Source of the DNA: Hirundichthys speculiger
Lineage: Eukaryota > Chordata > Actinopteri > Beloniformes > Exocoetidae
Reading direction: 5' to 3'
Assembly (NCBI GenBank): GCA_018398805.1
Contig: JAGFBZ010002943.1
Span: forward strand, 1 to 64,000
Length of the DNA: 64,000 nucleotides
Of the stretch, positions 1 to 12,209 are shown piece by piece. Position numbers and translations under genes: made by a program. Position 1 is the first letter of the stretch. The number at the start of each line of letters is the position of its first letter. The notes beneath the pieces were generated by a model that was not told the origin of the DNA, made no database searches, and was given only the letters and a program-made list of their open reading frames with translations.

Positions 1-1037
1 AAGCCTGAGCACCTCTGGTAATGCAGACTCCCAGAGACACTCCCAACAAAAAAACACACCCTTTCTAGACAAATGACAAACTATATGAGATTTCAAATTT
101 CAGCTGCTGTGTTCAATAACATCAAGCAAATTTTGTGCACATCTGTGAAATGTTTTCTAGGAGAGCACTATGAAGTCACAACTGTGCATGAAACCATAAA
201 ACCATCAAGTTTCTTAAGGACTCTGATTGACATGAAGTTTTATGAGTTTTAAAGCTCCTAAAGCTCCTCAAATGTAACCTTCTGTCACACAGTGACTATC
301 TGGTTGAAGTGACACACTTCACAATGAACCATCTTTAAAGCGTTGAGATTCCAGTGACCAAATCTGGCAAGATTACTGTCCACCTGCGGGGAGTGAAAGG
401 ATGGAGTCCATATCCTCCTGTTGTCATCAGGTGGTACAATGTCTGTGCATTAATAATGTACTGGGAATAGCTCCAGTTGAAGTCTCTAGTTAAATGGGTG
501 AGATCTGAAGAGGTTTTGACCATGCAGTGTCAAGTTACAGCAGGTTTAAATGACAAACTTTGAGACAGCTGTGAACGTCCCTCCCTTTCCTTTCACAAAA
601 ACAAAAACTGTGAGAACAACACAGGTGTGAAACCTGACCTGAGAACTGTGGGCAGTGTGAAACACATCAGAAAGAAAAATAACATAATGGATACAGCTCT
701 ATTTCTACTTGGTCTGGAGAAGTATTTTGATGAAACTTGGTTAATATTTAGATGAGACAAAAATGCTCTTTACACACTGTCAATTCTCTAAGAGAAATGG
801 CTGAAAAAAAAAAACATCTAAACCAGTAGGAAAAAATAGTCTGAAAATGTTCAAAAATCATAATGTGTACAGTTATATTTCTGCCTCGTCTGGAGAATCT
901 GGTTAAAAAACATTAGGTGTCAAAAATATGTTTTGTATAAAGTGTTACGAGTACTGATCTGAATCAAACGACAGGAATTAATGAGACAAAATCTGTGGTG
1001 AGTTTAATGGTGAGTTTGTAAAAATCATGGTTTCTGT
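1..1037. other. No recognisable gene
   Basis: AT-rich intergenic sequence. Only short frames full of stops are present; no splice-flanked exon, transposon end or tandem repeat could be recognised. Confidence 0.5.
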
Positions 1038-1129
1038 TAGGGGTGCACGATAACTATCGGGCCGATAACAGGAAATTATGACGTCATCCCGATAAGTCCG
1101 ATATCACGACGAATAGCCCCAATAACATA
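1038..1129 (+). mobile_element. hAT-like element end (fragment)
   Basis: The stretch opens with TAGGGGTGCACGATAAC and continues with CGATA-rich sequence, typical of the ends of non-autonomous hAT elements in fish. It runs directly into the Tc1-type MITE at 1130, which seems to have inserted into it. The opposite end was not located, so the element's extent is unknown. Confidence 0.35.
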
Positions 1130-1495
1130 CAGTCATGGAAAAAAATATTAGACCACCATTTTTTCTTCACTTTCTTGTTCATTTTAATACCTGGTACCAC
1201 TAAACGTCATCATGTGACTAAAACAGACAGAAAAGAAAACACTGAATGCATAAAAGCAGTGTTTTTGGCAGTACAACGCCATAGCTATTGATGTAAAAAC
1301 TTAAGTGATTTAGGTTATAATCAAGAAAACCATGGAAAATGGTAAGATATCAGCTCTTAAATAAAACTCTTATGAGCAATCTTTGTGGTTATCGTTATGT
1401 TTGTCCAAACAAATGTACCTTTAGTTGTACCAGGCATTAAAATGAACAAGAAACTGAAGAAAACAAGGGGGGTCTAATAACTTTTTCCATGATTG
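1130..1495 (+). mobile_element. Tc1/mariner-type MITE, complete copy
   Basis: The ends are inverted repeats: CAGTCATGGAAAAA at the left, and at the right the reverse complement of CAATCATGGAAAAAG. The similarity continues inward through the GACC and CTTCTTGTTCATTTTAA words. TA dinucleotides flank both ends (1128-1129, 1496-1497), as expected for Tc1/mariner target duplication. There is no transposase frame. Three truncated relatives lie inside hAT elements at 37797-38043, 39651-39898 and 43514-43764, so this is the reference full-length copy in the window. Confidence 0.75.
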
Positions 1496-4400
1496 TATAT
1501 ATTTCTGTCAACACAGCAGTGCCTCGCTCCCTCTGAGCCTTGAATGAGCGGCAGTAAATGTTATGTTCAAGTGACGTCGGCATAATCAGAAAAATGATTA
1601 CTCAATCAGGAAAATCAAGAATACCCCCTCATGCCAGAAAACAACTCGTTAACTCGGTCATAATTTTAGTAGTTGCTGACTTGAATTGATATTCGCAGTA
1701 TTTTCCCACATGTGACACATAAAAAAAGAAAAAATAGAAAAGGCTGAAAGAACAACTAGCAAACGAGGGAACGTGGGAATTTACGTTACACCTTGAATGC
1801 AGCATGCAGCACAGCGCTGATCACAACAAACATGGCGGCGTGTTTCAAGCACTGAAAAATTATGCTATTCTTTTTCTTTTCAACTGATGGCCTTTATTAA
1901 CGGTGAAGAAAGTCAGGAATGTGGAGCAGACATGCAGCAAAGGGTTGCAAATTTTTATTAAATATGTTTAAGTGTGTTTTACTGAGTCAGCGTTACATAA
2001 TATTAAATAACATAGTTTGGTAAAAGAGCTATATTTACTTTTTGACGAGTCAGTATTCTTTTTGTCAGGAGTGGTATGTTCTGCTCAATTCCCACTCTGC
2101 ATACTAACGCATTAGTCTGAAAAAAAAAAATCACCTTGTCAGGGCAGCAGCTTCGTTGACCTTCAAACAACAGTGCCACACTGCCCAAACCATGCTGATG
2201 CTCTTGGCAGTTTGACTTCTTACACAAAATCCTGTCAAGTATTATGCAAATGAAATTCGAGGGACTGCTCTGGATCCTCTAGAGCCAACTACACAAAGAA
2301 GATGTTTCATAATATGAAAAATATGATGGATAACCTGAGCACCGCTTTCACAAGACAGAGATCCAAAAATATTCTCTTCACTCACATTCTCTATTTTTCC
2401 TAAGCTTCTGTCAAAACAACACCATATAAAAGCTGGCTTTGGATAAAAACAGGAAAAATAAAAGCATTCAGGATTGGAAACCAGATGACAATGAATACAA
2501 GAGAAATTGCTACTCCAGCTCATCTATACAACGGACTTACCCTCCAGCAGGACTGCCTCCTCCACTGCTTATTATTATTGTAATTTCCACTCCCTTGTGC
2601 AACCAAGTTTATAGATACGTAGTCCTGTCGAAATGGTGGGTGCATGTCTGTGACCAAGCCCTGGAACAGTAATGAAATGAGGGTTGGATAAGTGGCAGGC
2701 ATGGGTTTCTTTAAGATATTCACAAATTCCAACTTCGAGGATCAATAACTCCTGAATGAAGCTGTCTTCAAGAACAAATATTGTCCCACCCAACAGGAGA
2801 AAAGAAAATAATAAGATACAAGCTATTATTAATCATAAGGCTTACTCTGTGATGCAAAAATAATGCTGTTGTCTGTGCAAAGCAGCTTGAGACAGTGCTT
2901 AGGGACTGTCAACTAAGTGCCACACACAAACACATGTAAAGTCAGTTATTCAAATACCATCATTCAAATATACAATAACCTAATTAGAAGTGACTGCAAT
3001 GTCACCAAAAATGACAACAGACAGAAATGGTCTCCTGTTAATGATACCACAGCAGTTTGGCTTAAACATCTACTTTAGCAGAATTTTGGAGAATAGGTAT
3101 TAATGAAAAACATTAATTAATTAAACTACCACCAAAATGACAACAGACTGCAATCTCCTGCTAGTTATACTAAAACAATATATTCAGCAATATGTGATGT
3201 TACATTAAACGTGTCTGGTTTGTGTGTAAAATACAATTAATAACTTGTATATTACAGAAGACAGCGTCACCAAAAACTGCTAAAACAGCTTTGCTTAATG
3301 ATCTTCTGTTAATGACACTACATGGGTTAGATCCAAAACATAAATCAAAAATAATAATCATTACTATATCACAAATATATCAATTTAATATTTTTAAGAT
3401 ATCTAAAGCTTTAAGGATTTCTTCTGCTCTGTCTCCTCTCAGATTTTGTTCCTGAAAATTGTAATATTGTAATTTTAAATGGAATTAGCCCTCTGATATC
3501 AGGTATAAGGAGGCTATTGAAGATCTTTGTTAATAAACATTAACATCAACACCTATTGTGTGACCAGAAGACCACTGAGCATGCACATGTCTGAGAAGAT
3601 TTATGTGACATTATACTCTGTAACATGAAAGTTATTAGCTGTGTGTGTTACACTTCAACTTGACAAGGTTCGTGCAACTTTGCCTTTTCCAAAATACATT
3701 GTTGCAATAAAATCAGCTAGAGACCACTACAATAATTCAAAACAGAATGACTGCGTATTTTGGTAAAGTATCATCGTCAGGAGATTACTTATCTCTGTTG
3801 TCATTTTGGTGACACAACAATAAGTGGTAACTAAGTGATTGAATATTTTTGTGTGTTGCACTTTGTATACGGTCCCTAAGCCTAAGGGACAACCACAACC
3901 ATAGACTGTAACCTGCTGTTTGTGCATTATTTGTGCAGTTCAGAGTATTAACTTGCAGCTTATTCTCTACTTCTGTAGCGTCGCTTTAATGGGGCGACAA
4001 ATGTCGCCTCATTAAGGAGTTATTGATCCCGAAAGTGGGAATTTGTGAATATCCGCCCAACTTTACAGAACTGCAGGTGTGGCGGTAGCATTAGCTTGAG
4101 CCTGGCTGGAAGGTGATGCTGCGGCCAGACTCACATTTAAAAACCATTCCTCACTACTGACTTGTTCCAGTTAAACTAATTTTTTACCCTAATATAAAAC
4201 TCTGTCATCTATTTTTTAATACGCTGCGGACCCAACACTAGCATACGGTAAATACGGATTAGTTGCAGGTCAGCAAGCAGTTTTATGAATGTCAACACAC
4301 AAGTAAATACAACCAAAAGAGTACTATATTCAACTGGCTAACAGCTACTAACTCAATGCACACATAAAAAGCTTATTCACTCGGTACACCATTATATCGG

Positions 4401-5153
4401 TATTAACTAGTAAATACGAGAGGCAAGATCTGTTGTCGCAATCTAGAGCGGCTGCTACGCCAACTAGTCACCGACTCGAGCTCACGTTTTGCCGAATTGA
4501 TCCTAACTGTGGACCGAGGCATGGCTCGAGGCCTTGAAATGATGACAGGTAAGCAGTACAACTCTTCTCGAGTACAGCACTAAACTCTCTTAATAACATT
4601 ATTTTACCGGGAATGTATTCGTTGACTAGAGAGAATTAATTCGGAATTTGCTATCACTTACCTGTAAAAAATCATATATATATATGTATATATATAAATA
4701 TATTATAAACTGCCAAATCCAAAACGAGGGTCGTCGGTGTTTCAACAACAAACAGCCCTGTGTTATTGAAATAGCTTCGGGGGTCTCCTCATGTTTGAAC
4801 CACTTAACCAGTTTTATTATCTCGAGAAAAGCTAATAAGGTATATTAAAAATAAATCTCTTTTACAAATACTATATTACAAAAATCTAGTAAATGCCACC
4901 CACTTGTAGCTGTGAAAGTGATTTCATGACAACGTCGAGCCCATGCTGCCTTCACGGACCTGCCCGAAATATCGGAAACACAAGAATAGTTTCGTCCAAG
5001 ATCTAAACTTCTTCAGAAGTACATTTAAAGCGTACACTCCGTCTTTTCAGATCATTAAAAAATTCCTCTGGTGCGATTTATTTATCTGTAGCTCATATTT
5101 TTACAACCTTGCAATGAACATTATACAATAGTCGTTAATTATTCCTTTTGTAT
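1496..5153. other. Intergenic, no recognisable gene
   Basis: No family was recognised. Minus-strand frames at 2003-2227, 2242-2523 and 2520-2793 are somewhat long for this AT-rich sequence, but have no domain I know and no convincing splice arrangement. A near-perfect hairpin (14-base arms, one mismatch) lies at about 3990-4019 around a TTAATGGGGCGACA arm. Confidence 0.4.
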
Positions 5154-5156
5154 ACA

Positions 5157-5238
<82 letters not shown>

Positions 5239-5244
5239 TATATA
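5154..5244. repeat. (TA)n microsatellite
   Basis: About 90 bp of alternating T and A with a few C interruptions near the right end. The sequence just downstream (about 5246-5285) resembles part of the palindromic MITE at 16290-16514 (shared words GGATAGGGG and GGAGGACCAG). Confidence 0.95.
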
Positions 5245-6559
5245 CCTCTAAAACATGTTGGATAGGGGCTCTGGAGGACCAGCATTTGGCACCCCTTATG
5301 TAATCTCTTGGCATGAGTGTCTGAGACTTCTGCAGCTGGTATCCATCAAACACGCCTAATCGCTTATCTTAATAATTTTCTATGGAAAACAATGAGGCCT
5401 GTTCATTGCCTATGCAAAGCATCTTGGGAAGGCAGGGGGTCTGCGTAGAATGTCAAAAAGTTGAGCTTTGCCCAACTTTATGCACATGAAAGCACTATGA
5501 CGTTAACTAATCAAACTCTCTCTATATCACTCCATCCGATAGGAAGTTTCTTGTGTCCCTTGCATTAGTGGTCATATCAGAATAGAGTATGTGAAAACTT
5601 TAATATTATTAAAGACCATAGAGGAGAAGCTGATGGTGGCCATTGCAGGTTTCTACTTTTTCTGATTCCCTCACTGCCTGAGTGTGAAGGAAATAGGCTT
5701 TTATCAGGGTGACAGAGGTTGCGAGCAGATGTACTTTCATTTTCTAGGGTTATGTGGTTAAGCAAGAGTGGGTGCTGAGGTCAGCTTTTCCATTATAAGA
5801 ATAAATGATAGACCAGGAGAATAGTAAATGCTGCCTGACAGTCATAGAGTCTCTCCTCATGACCTCCTTACTTCCTCCATGGTTTGCTTGAAGATTGCGG
5901 GAGAGTGTTTTTTTTAAATTGGGGCAGTCTTTGGAACTGCTACATCTGTTACGGTGCTGTGAATGCTGTTTTAGGGCAGTCAGATGGCTCAACCTTCTGC
6001 GGACAGTATCCACTCTTAAGATCAAGGACGAGAAACCATTTTAAAACTGAGACTAGTGTTAAAGTTTCCTTTGTAAATGGCTTTTCTAACAATTAAAATC
6101 AGTAGGCGAGACACGTGTAGAGGTCCATGGAGATTTGTAATTCAAAAGTATTCTAAAGATTAAAATACATGGTTTAAAAGTCTTTGCATATTGTGATAAT
6201 AACACATGAAATATATATATAATATAAGGCATTAAAGGTGTAAAGTCCAAGACCGACAGCAATATTTGTGTACGATCATCCTTTACACAAGAGTTACACT
6301 TGGCCAGAGGCAGGAGTATATTTAGTTCATTCATGGCTACAAAAAGTTCATAATTACTAACATTTTCATGAATGCTGAAACAAGTGTAAATTTGGCTCTG
6401 CTCATAGTTTACACACAAATCTGTTCTGCTCATGTTTCCTGAACGAGGCCCAGTGAGTATAAACCATATTCTGCTGTAGTATAGCTGTCCCCGAGTGAAA
6501 GGACAAAGAGGACTGGTTTTTCCTTGCCACCATTATGCTTAAATGTTTTTCTCCCGCTG
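5245..6559. other. Intergenic, no recognisable gene
   Basis: Short opposing frames only. Apart from the small MITE-like fragment at its left edge I see no gene, repeat or element end. Confidence 0.4.
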
Positions 6560-6716
6560 GGGTGGGGGTTTACTTGCCGTTGTTTCTTTAATTAAGATTC
6601 AATAACATTAGCTGTAGTTGATAACATTTGCTTGGGGGTCATGCTCTGGGTCTCTGAAAAGCACCTAGAGACAGTTTGCATTGTAATATACAAATAAAGA
6701 TGAATTGAATTGGACT
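6560..6716 (+). mobile_element. LINE 3' end (L2-like tail)
   Basis: This is the characteristic 3' UTR end of a fish L2-type LINE: GAAAAGCACCTAGAGACAG, then TACAAATAAAGATGAATTG, then a GAATTG-type simple tail. No reverse transcriptase remains next to it, so it is a heavily 5'-truncated copy on the plus strand. Confidence 0.6.
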
Positions 6717-7119
6717 AGAGTTGTCAACAAGTGCACATGGAGCTAGTTAGCCGACTTAGTTAAAGTTTGGAGGACTCTGCATGCAGGTAGCCTGCTTTGC
6801 AACTCATCCCTGCAAAGTTCTGGATATAATCCATGGGCGAGGCTAGCCCTTTTTTAGGGGTGCTTCAGCAGCCCAAAAACCTGGAGTCAGAAATGTTGTT
6901 ATTTTAAAATTTTAGTTCGCATTTGACAGGCTTAGATAATGTCCAAAACTAAATCCATAGTTTGTGGTTTAAGTTTATATTTTAAGAATGAAAATGAAAA
7001 CGACCCCGCCTGATGGTATCGTCCTCTTCTCACTAACGTTACTTGTGGGTTGTGGTGGGGCTCATTGGGGGCTCAGCACCCCTAAAGCTCTGACCCTAGA
7101 ATCGCCCCTGATATAATCA
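6717..7119. other. Intergenic, nothing recognised
   Basis: No gene or repeat could be assigned in this 400-bp stretch between two LINE fragments. Confidence 0.4.
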
Positions 7120-7252
7120 AAGGTGACTTAGGGTACAAAGGAAATGATAGTGGATTTCCGGAGGTCCAAGCCCCCACTTCAGCCAGTGAACAAGTGCGGG
7201 GTGGACATTGAGGTGGTGCTAACCTATAAATATCTAGGTGTACACCTGGATT
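7120..7252 (+). pseudogene. LINE reverse-transcriptase fragment
   Basis: A frame from 7144 reads MIVDFRRSKPPLQP and then TYKYLGVHLD. The KEMIVDFRR...YKYLGVHLD pair is the conserved block just C-terminal to the reverse-transcriptase palm in L2/CR1-group LINEs. It ends abruptly in a T/GTTT-rich tract at 7251. Only about 40 residues remain, so it is a dead fragment. Confidence 0.75.
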
Positions 7253-7672
7253 TTTTTTTTTGTTTGTTTGTTTGTTTTTTTTGTGCTAATGTGAAGGGTG
7301 AATGCGTCCTTCACCAGCCCTCTCTGGCAGTAAATTCTTTATTGACATCTTAAATCCTGATTCCGTCAGAGAGGACTAAAAACATCAGCAGTGAGACGTT
7401 TAAAGACAAGACAATTAAAGAGATGCGACAGTGAGGATGTGGTGTGTGCTGGGTTGTGAAGTGTGAGGGGTGTTGTGTCGTCGATTATAAAAAGATCATA
7501 TATAAAAAACAGAGAAAACTACTGACAAAACAAGCTAGATGTCTACCAAACAGTAGGATTCATGTACAGTAAACATTTATGAACTGATTGTGTTGATAGA
7601 AGAGGGGGGGTGTTGGAGGAGGGATGTAAAGCATAAATGTCTATAAGCTAGAATTGTGGGTAAGGTTCTGAA
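7253..7672. other. Intergenic, T-rich start, nothing recognised
   Basis: It starts with a poly-T/GTTT tract of about 30 bp. The rest holds no recognisable coding or repeat structure and ends at the target duplication of the hAT element. Confidence 0.4.
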
Positions 7673-8659
7673 TGTACATGCATGGGCGTAACCACGCATT
7701 CTTTGGGGGGGCCGTGTCCCCCCCAATACTGGGAAAATACCAATCTGTCGCCCCAATATTATGTGTAAATATGTTAAATATTTCATCCTTTTATGAAACC
7801 TGGCTCAACAGTCCATCTCTTGTTATTACCGAATATTTACCGATCAATTTATTTCTGTTTATAAGGAACACTAAAGTGTGTGACCCCCCCCCCTCCCAGT
7901 TGTACACTTGGTTGCGCCCATTTAACGTCTCTCGGTTTGAAGCGGCTCCGACAGACGAAACAATAGAGCGTTGAATGTGAAAGAAAGGAGGGAGCAATGT
8001 CTTTACCCAAAAAGCAGCAAAAACAGGACATACGCAGTTTTTTCAGACAGTAAGCAACTAGATAGCTAAAGAGGAGTGATGTTGTCATACTGAGTGTGTT
8101 TATTTTTTAATTAATTTGAAATATTTAACTCGTTAAAAAGTGCTCAGTTTGTTAGTTGAGCTAGCTAGCTTGAAGTGAAGAGACTGTATCATATGATATG
8201 ATGTGTCTTCCGTGTGTGCTGCTGTTTTCTCTCTCCGTGTGTCGTGTGTATGTGTGTGTGTGTAACGCTAGTAATACAAGCAGAATATTCAACGTATCAA
8301 ATTAAAATGATCCTCAGGGTCAGTTATTGTTCTTCTGGTACAATAATAATATCTGGTCATGATGCAGGCAGCACAGAGAGACAAGGAGAGGGATTGTGTA
8401 AGGTAATGTAACATCAATATTTTACATTTAATTCTTTGTACAAATCTATGATTTCATTCACATTAAACGTTTCAGTGTAAATGTGCAGACATTCATTTTG
8501 AGACAAATCAACAAAATACAAATTAACTTGGAATTAAAAGTCCATCGTGTGCTATGGACTTTTTTGTTGTTCCAATCACAATATTTACATCAACATGCTT
8601 TAGGCATGTAATTTTTCCCAGCTGGAAGCTATCCTATTCGCTACTATCTCAGAGAAATT

Positions 8660-10499
8660 GCAGACTATTCCTTTAATAATTCGATTGTTGAATCCCGGAT
8701 TCAGGAGGAACAATGTGGGTTCCGTCCTGGTCCTGGACCACTGGACCAGCTCTAGACCCTCACTAGGGTCCTGGAGGGAACATGGGAATTTGCCCAACCA
8801 GTCCACATGTGTTTTGTGGACTTGGAGAAGGCATTTGACCGTGTCCCTCGTGGGGTCCTGTGGGGGGTACTCCAGGAGTCTGGGGTCCTGTGGGGGTACT
8901 CCAGGTATGGGGTCTGTGGGGGGTACTCCAGGAGTATGGGGTCCTGTGGGGGGGTACTCCAGGAGTATGGGGTCCTGTGGGGGTACTCAGGAGTATGGTC
9001 TGTGGGGGGTACTCCAGGAGTATGGGGTTCCTGTGGGGGGTACTCCAGGAGTATGGGTTGCCTGTGGGGGGTACTCCAGGAGTATGGGGTCCTGTGGGGG
9101 GTTACTCCAGGAGTATGGGGTTCCTGTGGGGGGTACTCCAGGAGTATGGGGGTCCTGTGGGGGGTACTCCAGGAGTATGGGGTCCTGTGGGGGGTACTCC
9201 AGGAGTATGAGGTCCTGTGGGGGGTACTCCAGGAGTATGAGGTTCCTGTGGGGGGTAACTCCAGGAGTATGAGGTCCTGTGGGGGGTACTCCAGGGTATG
9301 GGGTTCCTGTGGGGGGTACTCCAGGAGTATGGGGTCCTGTGGGGGGTATTCCAGGAGTATGGGGTTCCTGTGGGGGGTACTCCAGGAGTATGGGGTCCTG
9401 TGGGGGGTACTCCAGGAGTATGGGGTTCCTGTGGGGGGTACTCCAGGAGTATGGGGGTCCTGTGGGGGGTACTCCAGGAGTACGGGGTGTTGTTACGGGC
9501 TGTCCAGTCCCTGTACAGATGGAGTGGGAGTTTGGTCCGCATTGCTGGTTGTAAGTCGGATTCGTTTTCGGTGGGAGTTGGACTCCACCAGGGCTGATCT
9601 TTGTCACCGGTTCTGTTTATAACGTTTATGGACAGAATTTCTAGGTGCAGCCAAGGAGCGGAAGGGTTCTGGTTCGGTGGTGTCGGGATCTCCTCTCTGC
9701 TGTTTGCAGATGACGTGGTCCTGTTGGCGCCATCGAGTGGGGATCTGCAGCTCTTGCTGGAGCGGTTCACAGCAGGGATGAGAACCAGCACCTCCAAATC
9801 TGAGACCATGGTCCTCAGTCGGAAAAGGGTAGAATGCCTCCTCCGGGTCGGGAGTGAGGTTCTGCCTCAAGTGGAGGAGTTTAAGTATCTCGGGGTCTTG
9901 TTCACGAGTGATGGGAGAAAGGAGCGGGTGATCGACAGATGGTGCAGCGTCTGCTGTGGTGGTGACTCTGTACCGGTCCGTTGTGGTGAAGAGAGAGCTG
10001 AGACTCTCTGTTTACCGGTGGATCTTTGTTCCAACCCTCACCTGTGGTCATGAACTGTGGGTAGTGACTGAAAGAATGAGATCACGAATACGAGCGGTGG
10101 AAATGAGTTTTCTCCGCAGGGTGGCTGGACTCTCCCTTAGAGATAGGGTGAGAAGTTCGGTCATTCAGGAGAGACTCAGAGTAGAGCTGCTGCTCCTTCA
10201 CATCGAGAGGAGCCAGTTGAGGTGGTTCATCTGGTTAGGATGCCCCCCGGACGCCTCCCTGGAGAGGTGTTTCGGGCATGTCCAACTGGGAGAAGACCAC
10301 GGGGAAGACCCAGGACCCGCTGGAGAGATTATATCTCTCAGCTGGCCTGGGAGCGCCTCGGGATTCTCCCAGAGGAGCTGGTGGAGGCGGCCGAGGGGAG
10401 GGAGGTCTGGACCTCTCAGCTGAAGCTGCTGCCCCCCCGACCCGATTCCGGACCAAGCGGGAGTTAATGGATGGATGGATGGATGGATGGATGGATGGA
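8660..10499 (+). pseudogene. Rex3 (RTE-clade) LINE, 5'-truncated
   Basis: The translation follows the Rex3 reverse transcriptase in broken frames: FVDLEKAFDRVPRG (palm, first catalytic Asp; 8807 on), LLFADDVVLLAPSS (FADD motif, about 9697-9740), EEFKYLGVLFTSDG, then the C-terminal GEVFRACPTGRRPRGRPRTR. The stretch near 9590 that should encode QGCPLSP is shifted out of frame (CCAGGGCTGATCTTTGTCAC). The 3' end is the (GATG)n tail typical of Rex3 (about 10467-10499). Frameshifts at about 9600, 9950 and 10220 make it non-functional. It sits inside the hAT element at 7681-10565, so it inserted later. A 30-bp minisatellite interrupts the palm domain. Confidence 0.88.
8852..9487 (+). repeat. 30-bp minisatellite born in Rex3 RT codons
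   Basis: About 21 tandem units of 30-31 bp. The unit runs GGGGTCCTGTGGGGGG and then TACTCCAGGAGTAT. Read in the LINE frame, a 30-bp unit is exactly ten codons, GVLWGVLQEY, which is the Rex3 sequence that follows DRVPRG. Some units carry an extra T (GGGGTTCC, 31 bp) and shift the frame. After the array the normal Rex3 sequence resumes (LLRAVQSLYRW). Confidence 0.93.
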
Positions 10500-10625
10500 A
10501 AAAGAATTCTGGGGGAGGGCTCTCATTTGGACCCCCCCAATGTCTATACCATGGTTACGCCCTTGTGTACATGTATACATTACTTAAGACGGACACACAC
10601 CTGGAATACACCTGTATGCAAATAC

Positions 10626-11000
10626 ATATTGTTAGAGCCAATTTATGGTTTAGTGTTATATTCTGTTTATTTACATTTTATTGGGTTTCATTGTTTGGTT
10701 AATTCTATATTGCCCAGTAGGGGGCTCCACCTGCCTGTGGAGCGGTAAATTGTTTGGCTATTTAAACACCTACAGCACTGGGGATAAGCAGGTGTTTTGG
10801 GTACTGATTGATTAGAAGAAAGCATACAGTTTTTGACCGTCGGCGTCGGTTTGGATATTTTTTGATGCTCTTGCCAAGGAATGTGCCGCTGATTCGTGTT
10901 TGTCAAGGGATTGTGAATTTGGACGGGTTTGTGTGGTGTAAATAAACCCACCTGTGGAGTATCATCGCAACGGAACTGTGGAATCTAATTATTTTAACTG
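10626..11000 (+). mobile_element. Possible solo LTR
   Basis: The layout is LTR-like: a start at TGTTAGAGCC, a TATA-like CTATTTAAAC at about 10757, a polyadenylation signal AATAAA at about 10940, and a short downstream segment. No retroviral or Gypsy coding sequence is nearby and no clean target duplication was found. It could equally be unique sequence with chance signals. Confidence 0.3.
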
Positions 11001-11306
11001 GCAAGTAGCCGAAGACGCGTCAATTACATGCATAGTCCGGATTCAGAGACCTCATGGCTTGTAGGTTTTTTTTGAGTTTGAAAAGCAAAGTAAGTCAAGC
11101 CATTACACATATGAATCTACTGATGTGACTATAATAAGGAACATGCCTCCATACTAACAATGAAGTCACTTAGTCAAGTGTTCTTAGTCATTTTGGTGTA
11201 TAAGTGGTAATGAACTCATCTCCAAATGTTTAATTAGTAACAGTAACATGGAGAATGTTAAACAAATATAAATTCATATACTCATAAATGCTTAAGCTTA
11301 TTCATG

Positions 11307-11868
11307 CAGTGCCTTGTGAAAGTATTTGGCCCCCTTGAACTTTTCAACCTTTTGCCACATTTCAGGCTTTAAACATAAATATATAAAATTCTAACTTTTT
11401 GTCAAGAATCAACAACAAGTGGGACACAATCATGAAGTGAAACGAAATTTATTGGATATTTTAAACTTTTTTAACAAATAAAAACTGAAAAGTGGGGCGT
11501 GTAATATTATTGGTCCCCTTTACTTTCAGAGCATCAAACTGACTCCAGAAGTTCAGTGAGGATCTCTGAATGATCCAATGTTGTCCTGAATGACTAATGA
11601 TGATCAATAGCTCCACCTGTGTGGAATCAAGTCTCCGTATAAATGCACCTGTGATAGTCTCAGGGTTCTGGTTAAAGCTCAGAGAGCATCATGGGAACAC
11701 ACCAGGCAGGTCCCAGATACTGTTGTGGAGAAGTTTAAAGCTGGATGTGGAATCAAAAAGATTTCCCAGCTTTAAACATCTTGAAATTTTATGTCTTTAT
11801 GTTTGAAGCCTGAAATGTGGCAAAAGGTTGAAAAGTTCAAGAGTGCAGAATACTTTCATTAGGCTCTG
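11307..11868 (+). mobile_element. Tc1-like MITE with ~65-bp inverted ends
   Basis: The left end (GTGCCTTGTGAAAGTATT, then CCTTGAACTTTTCAACC) and the right end are inverted copies of each other for about 65 bp, sharing AACCTTTTGCCACATTTCAG perfectly. The centre has no complete transposase. Ends of this type and length are typical of non-autonomous Tc1-like elements in fish. Confidence 0.75.
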
Positions 11869-11950
11869 TATATGGTGATATAGCACGCACATACAAACGT
11901 ATACACGTATTTGTGCATGTACACACTTCATCCACACGTCCACACATGTG

Positions 11951-12084
11951 CCTATACATACCTATACATACACCTATACATACCTATACATGCACCTATA
12001 CATACCTATACATGCACCTATACATACCTATACATGCACCTATACATACCTATACATGCACCTATACATACCTATACATGCACC
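11951..12084. repeat. 22-bp tandem repeat
   Basis: About six copies of CCTATACATACCTATACATG plus CA, with internal 10-12 bp sub-periodicity (CTATACAT). Confidence 0.93.
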
Positions 12085-12209
12085 TAAACATGCACATATG
12101 CACGAACGTGTCCATGCCCATACACACTTACTCGTGCTTGCACATGCAAACACATTGAGACACCTTTACACATACAGACAATTATGTAAACATAAACACA
12201 TATAATTAC

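Larger units (their letters stand above)
7681..10565 (+). mobile_element. hAT DNA transposon with nested Rex3
   Basis: Both ends are visible. The left terminus reads CATGGGCGTAACCA and the right terminus is the reverse complement of CAAGGGCGTAACCA. They are flanked by a perfect 8-bp target duplication, TGTACATG, at 7673-7680 and 10566-10573, which is diagnostic for hAT. A short frame at 7997 (MSLPKKQQKQDIRSFFRQ, then stop) resembles the N-terminus of ZMYM1/TTF-type hAT transposases, but no catalytic core follows. Most of the internal space is a Rex3 LINE. The fully preserved TSD suggests the hAT insertion is not very old. Confidence 0.85.

Noticed and set aside
2003..2793. Possible multi-exon gene on the minus strand
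   Set aside because: Adjacent frames look mildly protein-like, but no family, conserved motif or consistent splice phase could be found.
8807..9809. Gly/Val/Tyr-rich and Pro/Thr-rich frames of 200-270 codons
   Set aside because: They are the 30-bp minisatellite read in different frames and strands, inside a frameshifted Rex3 copy.
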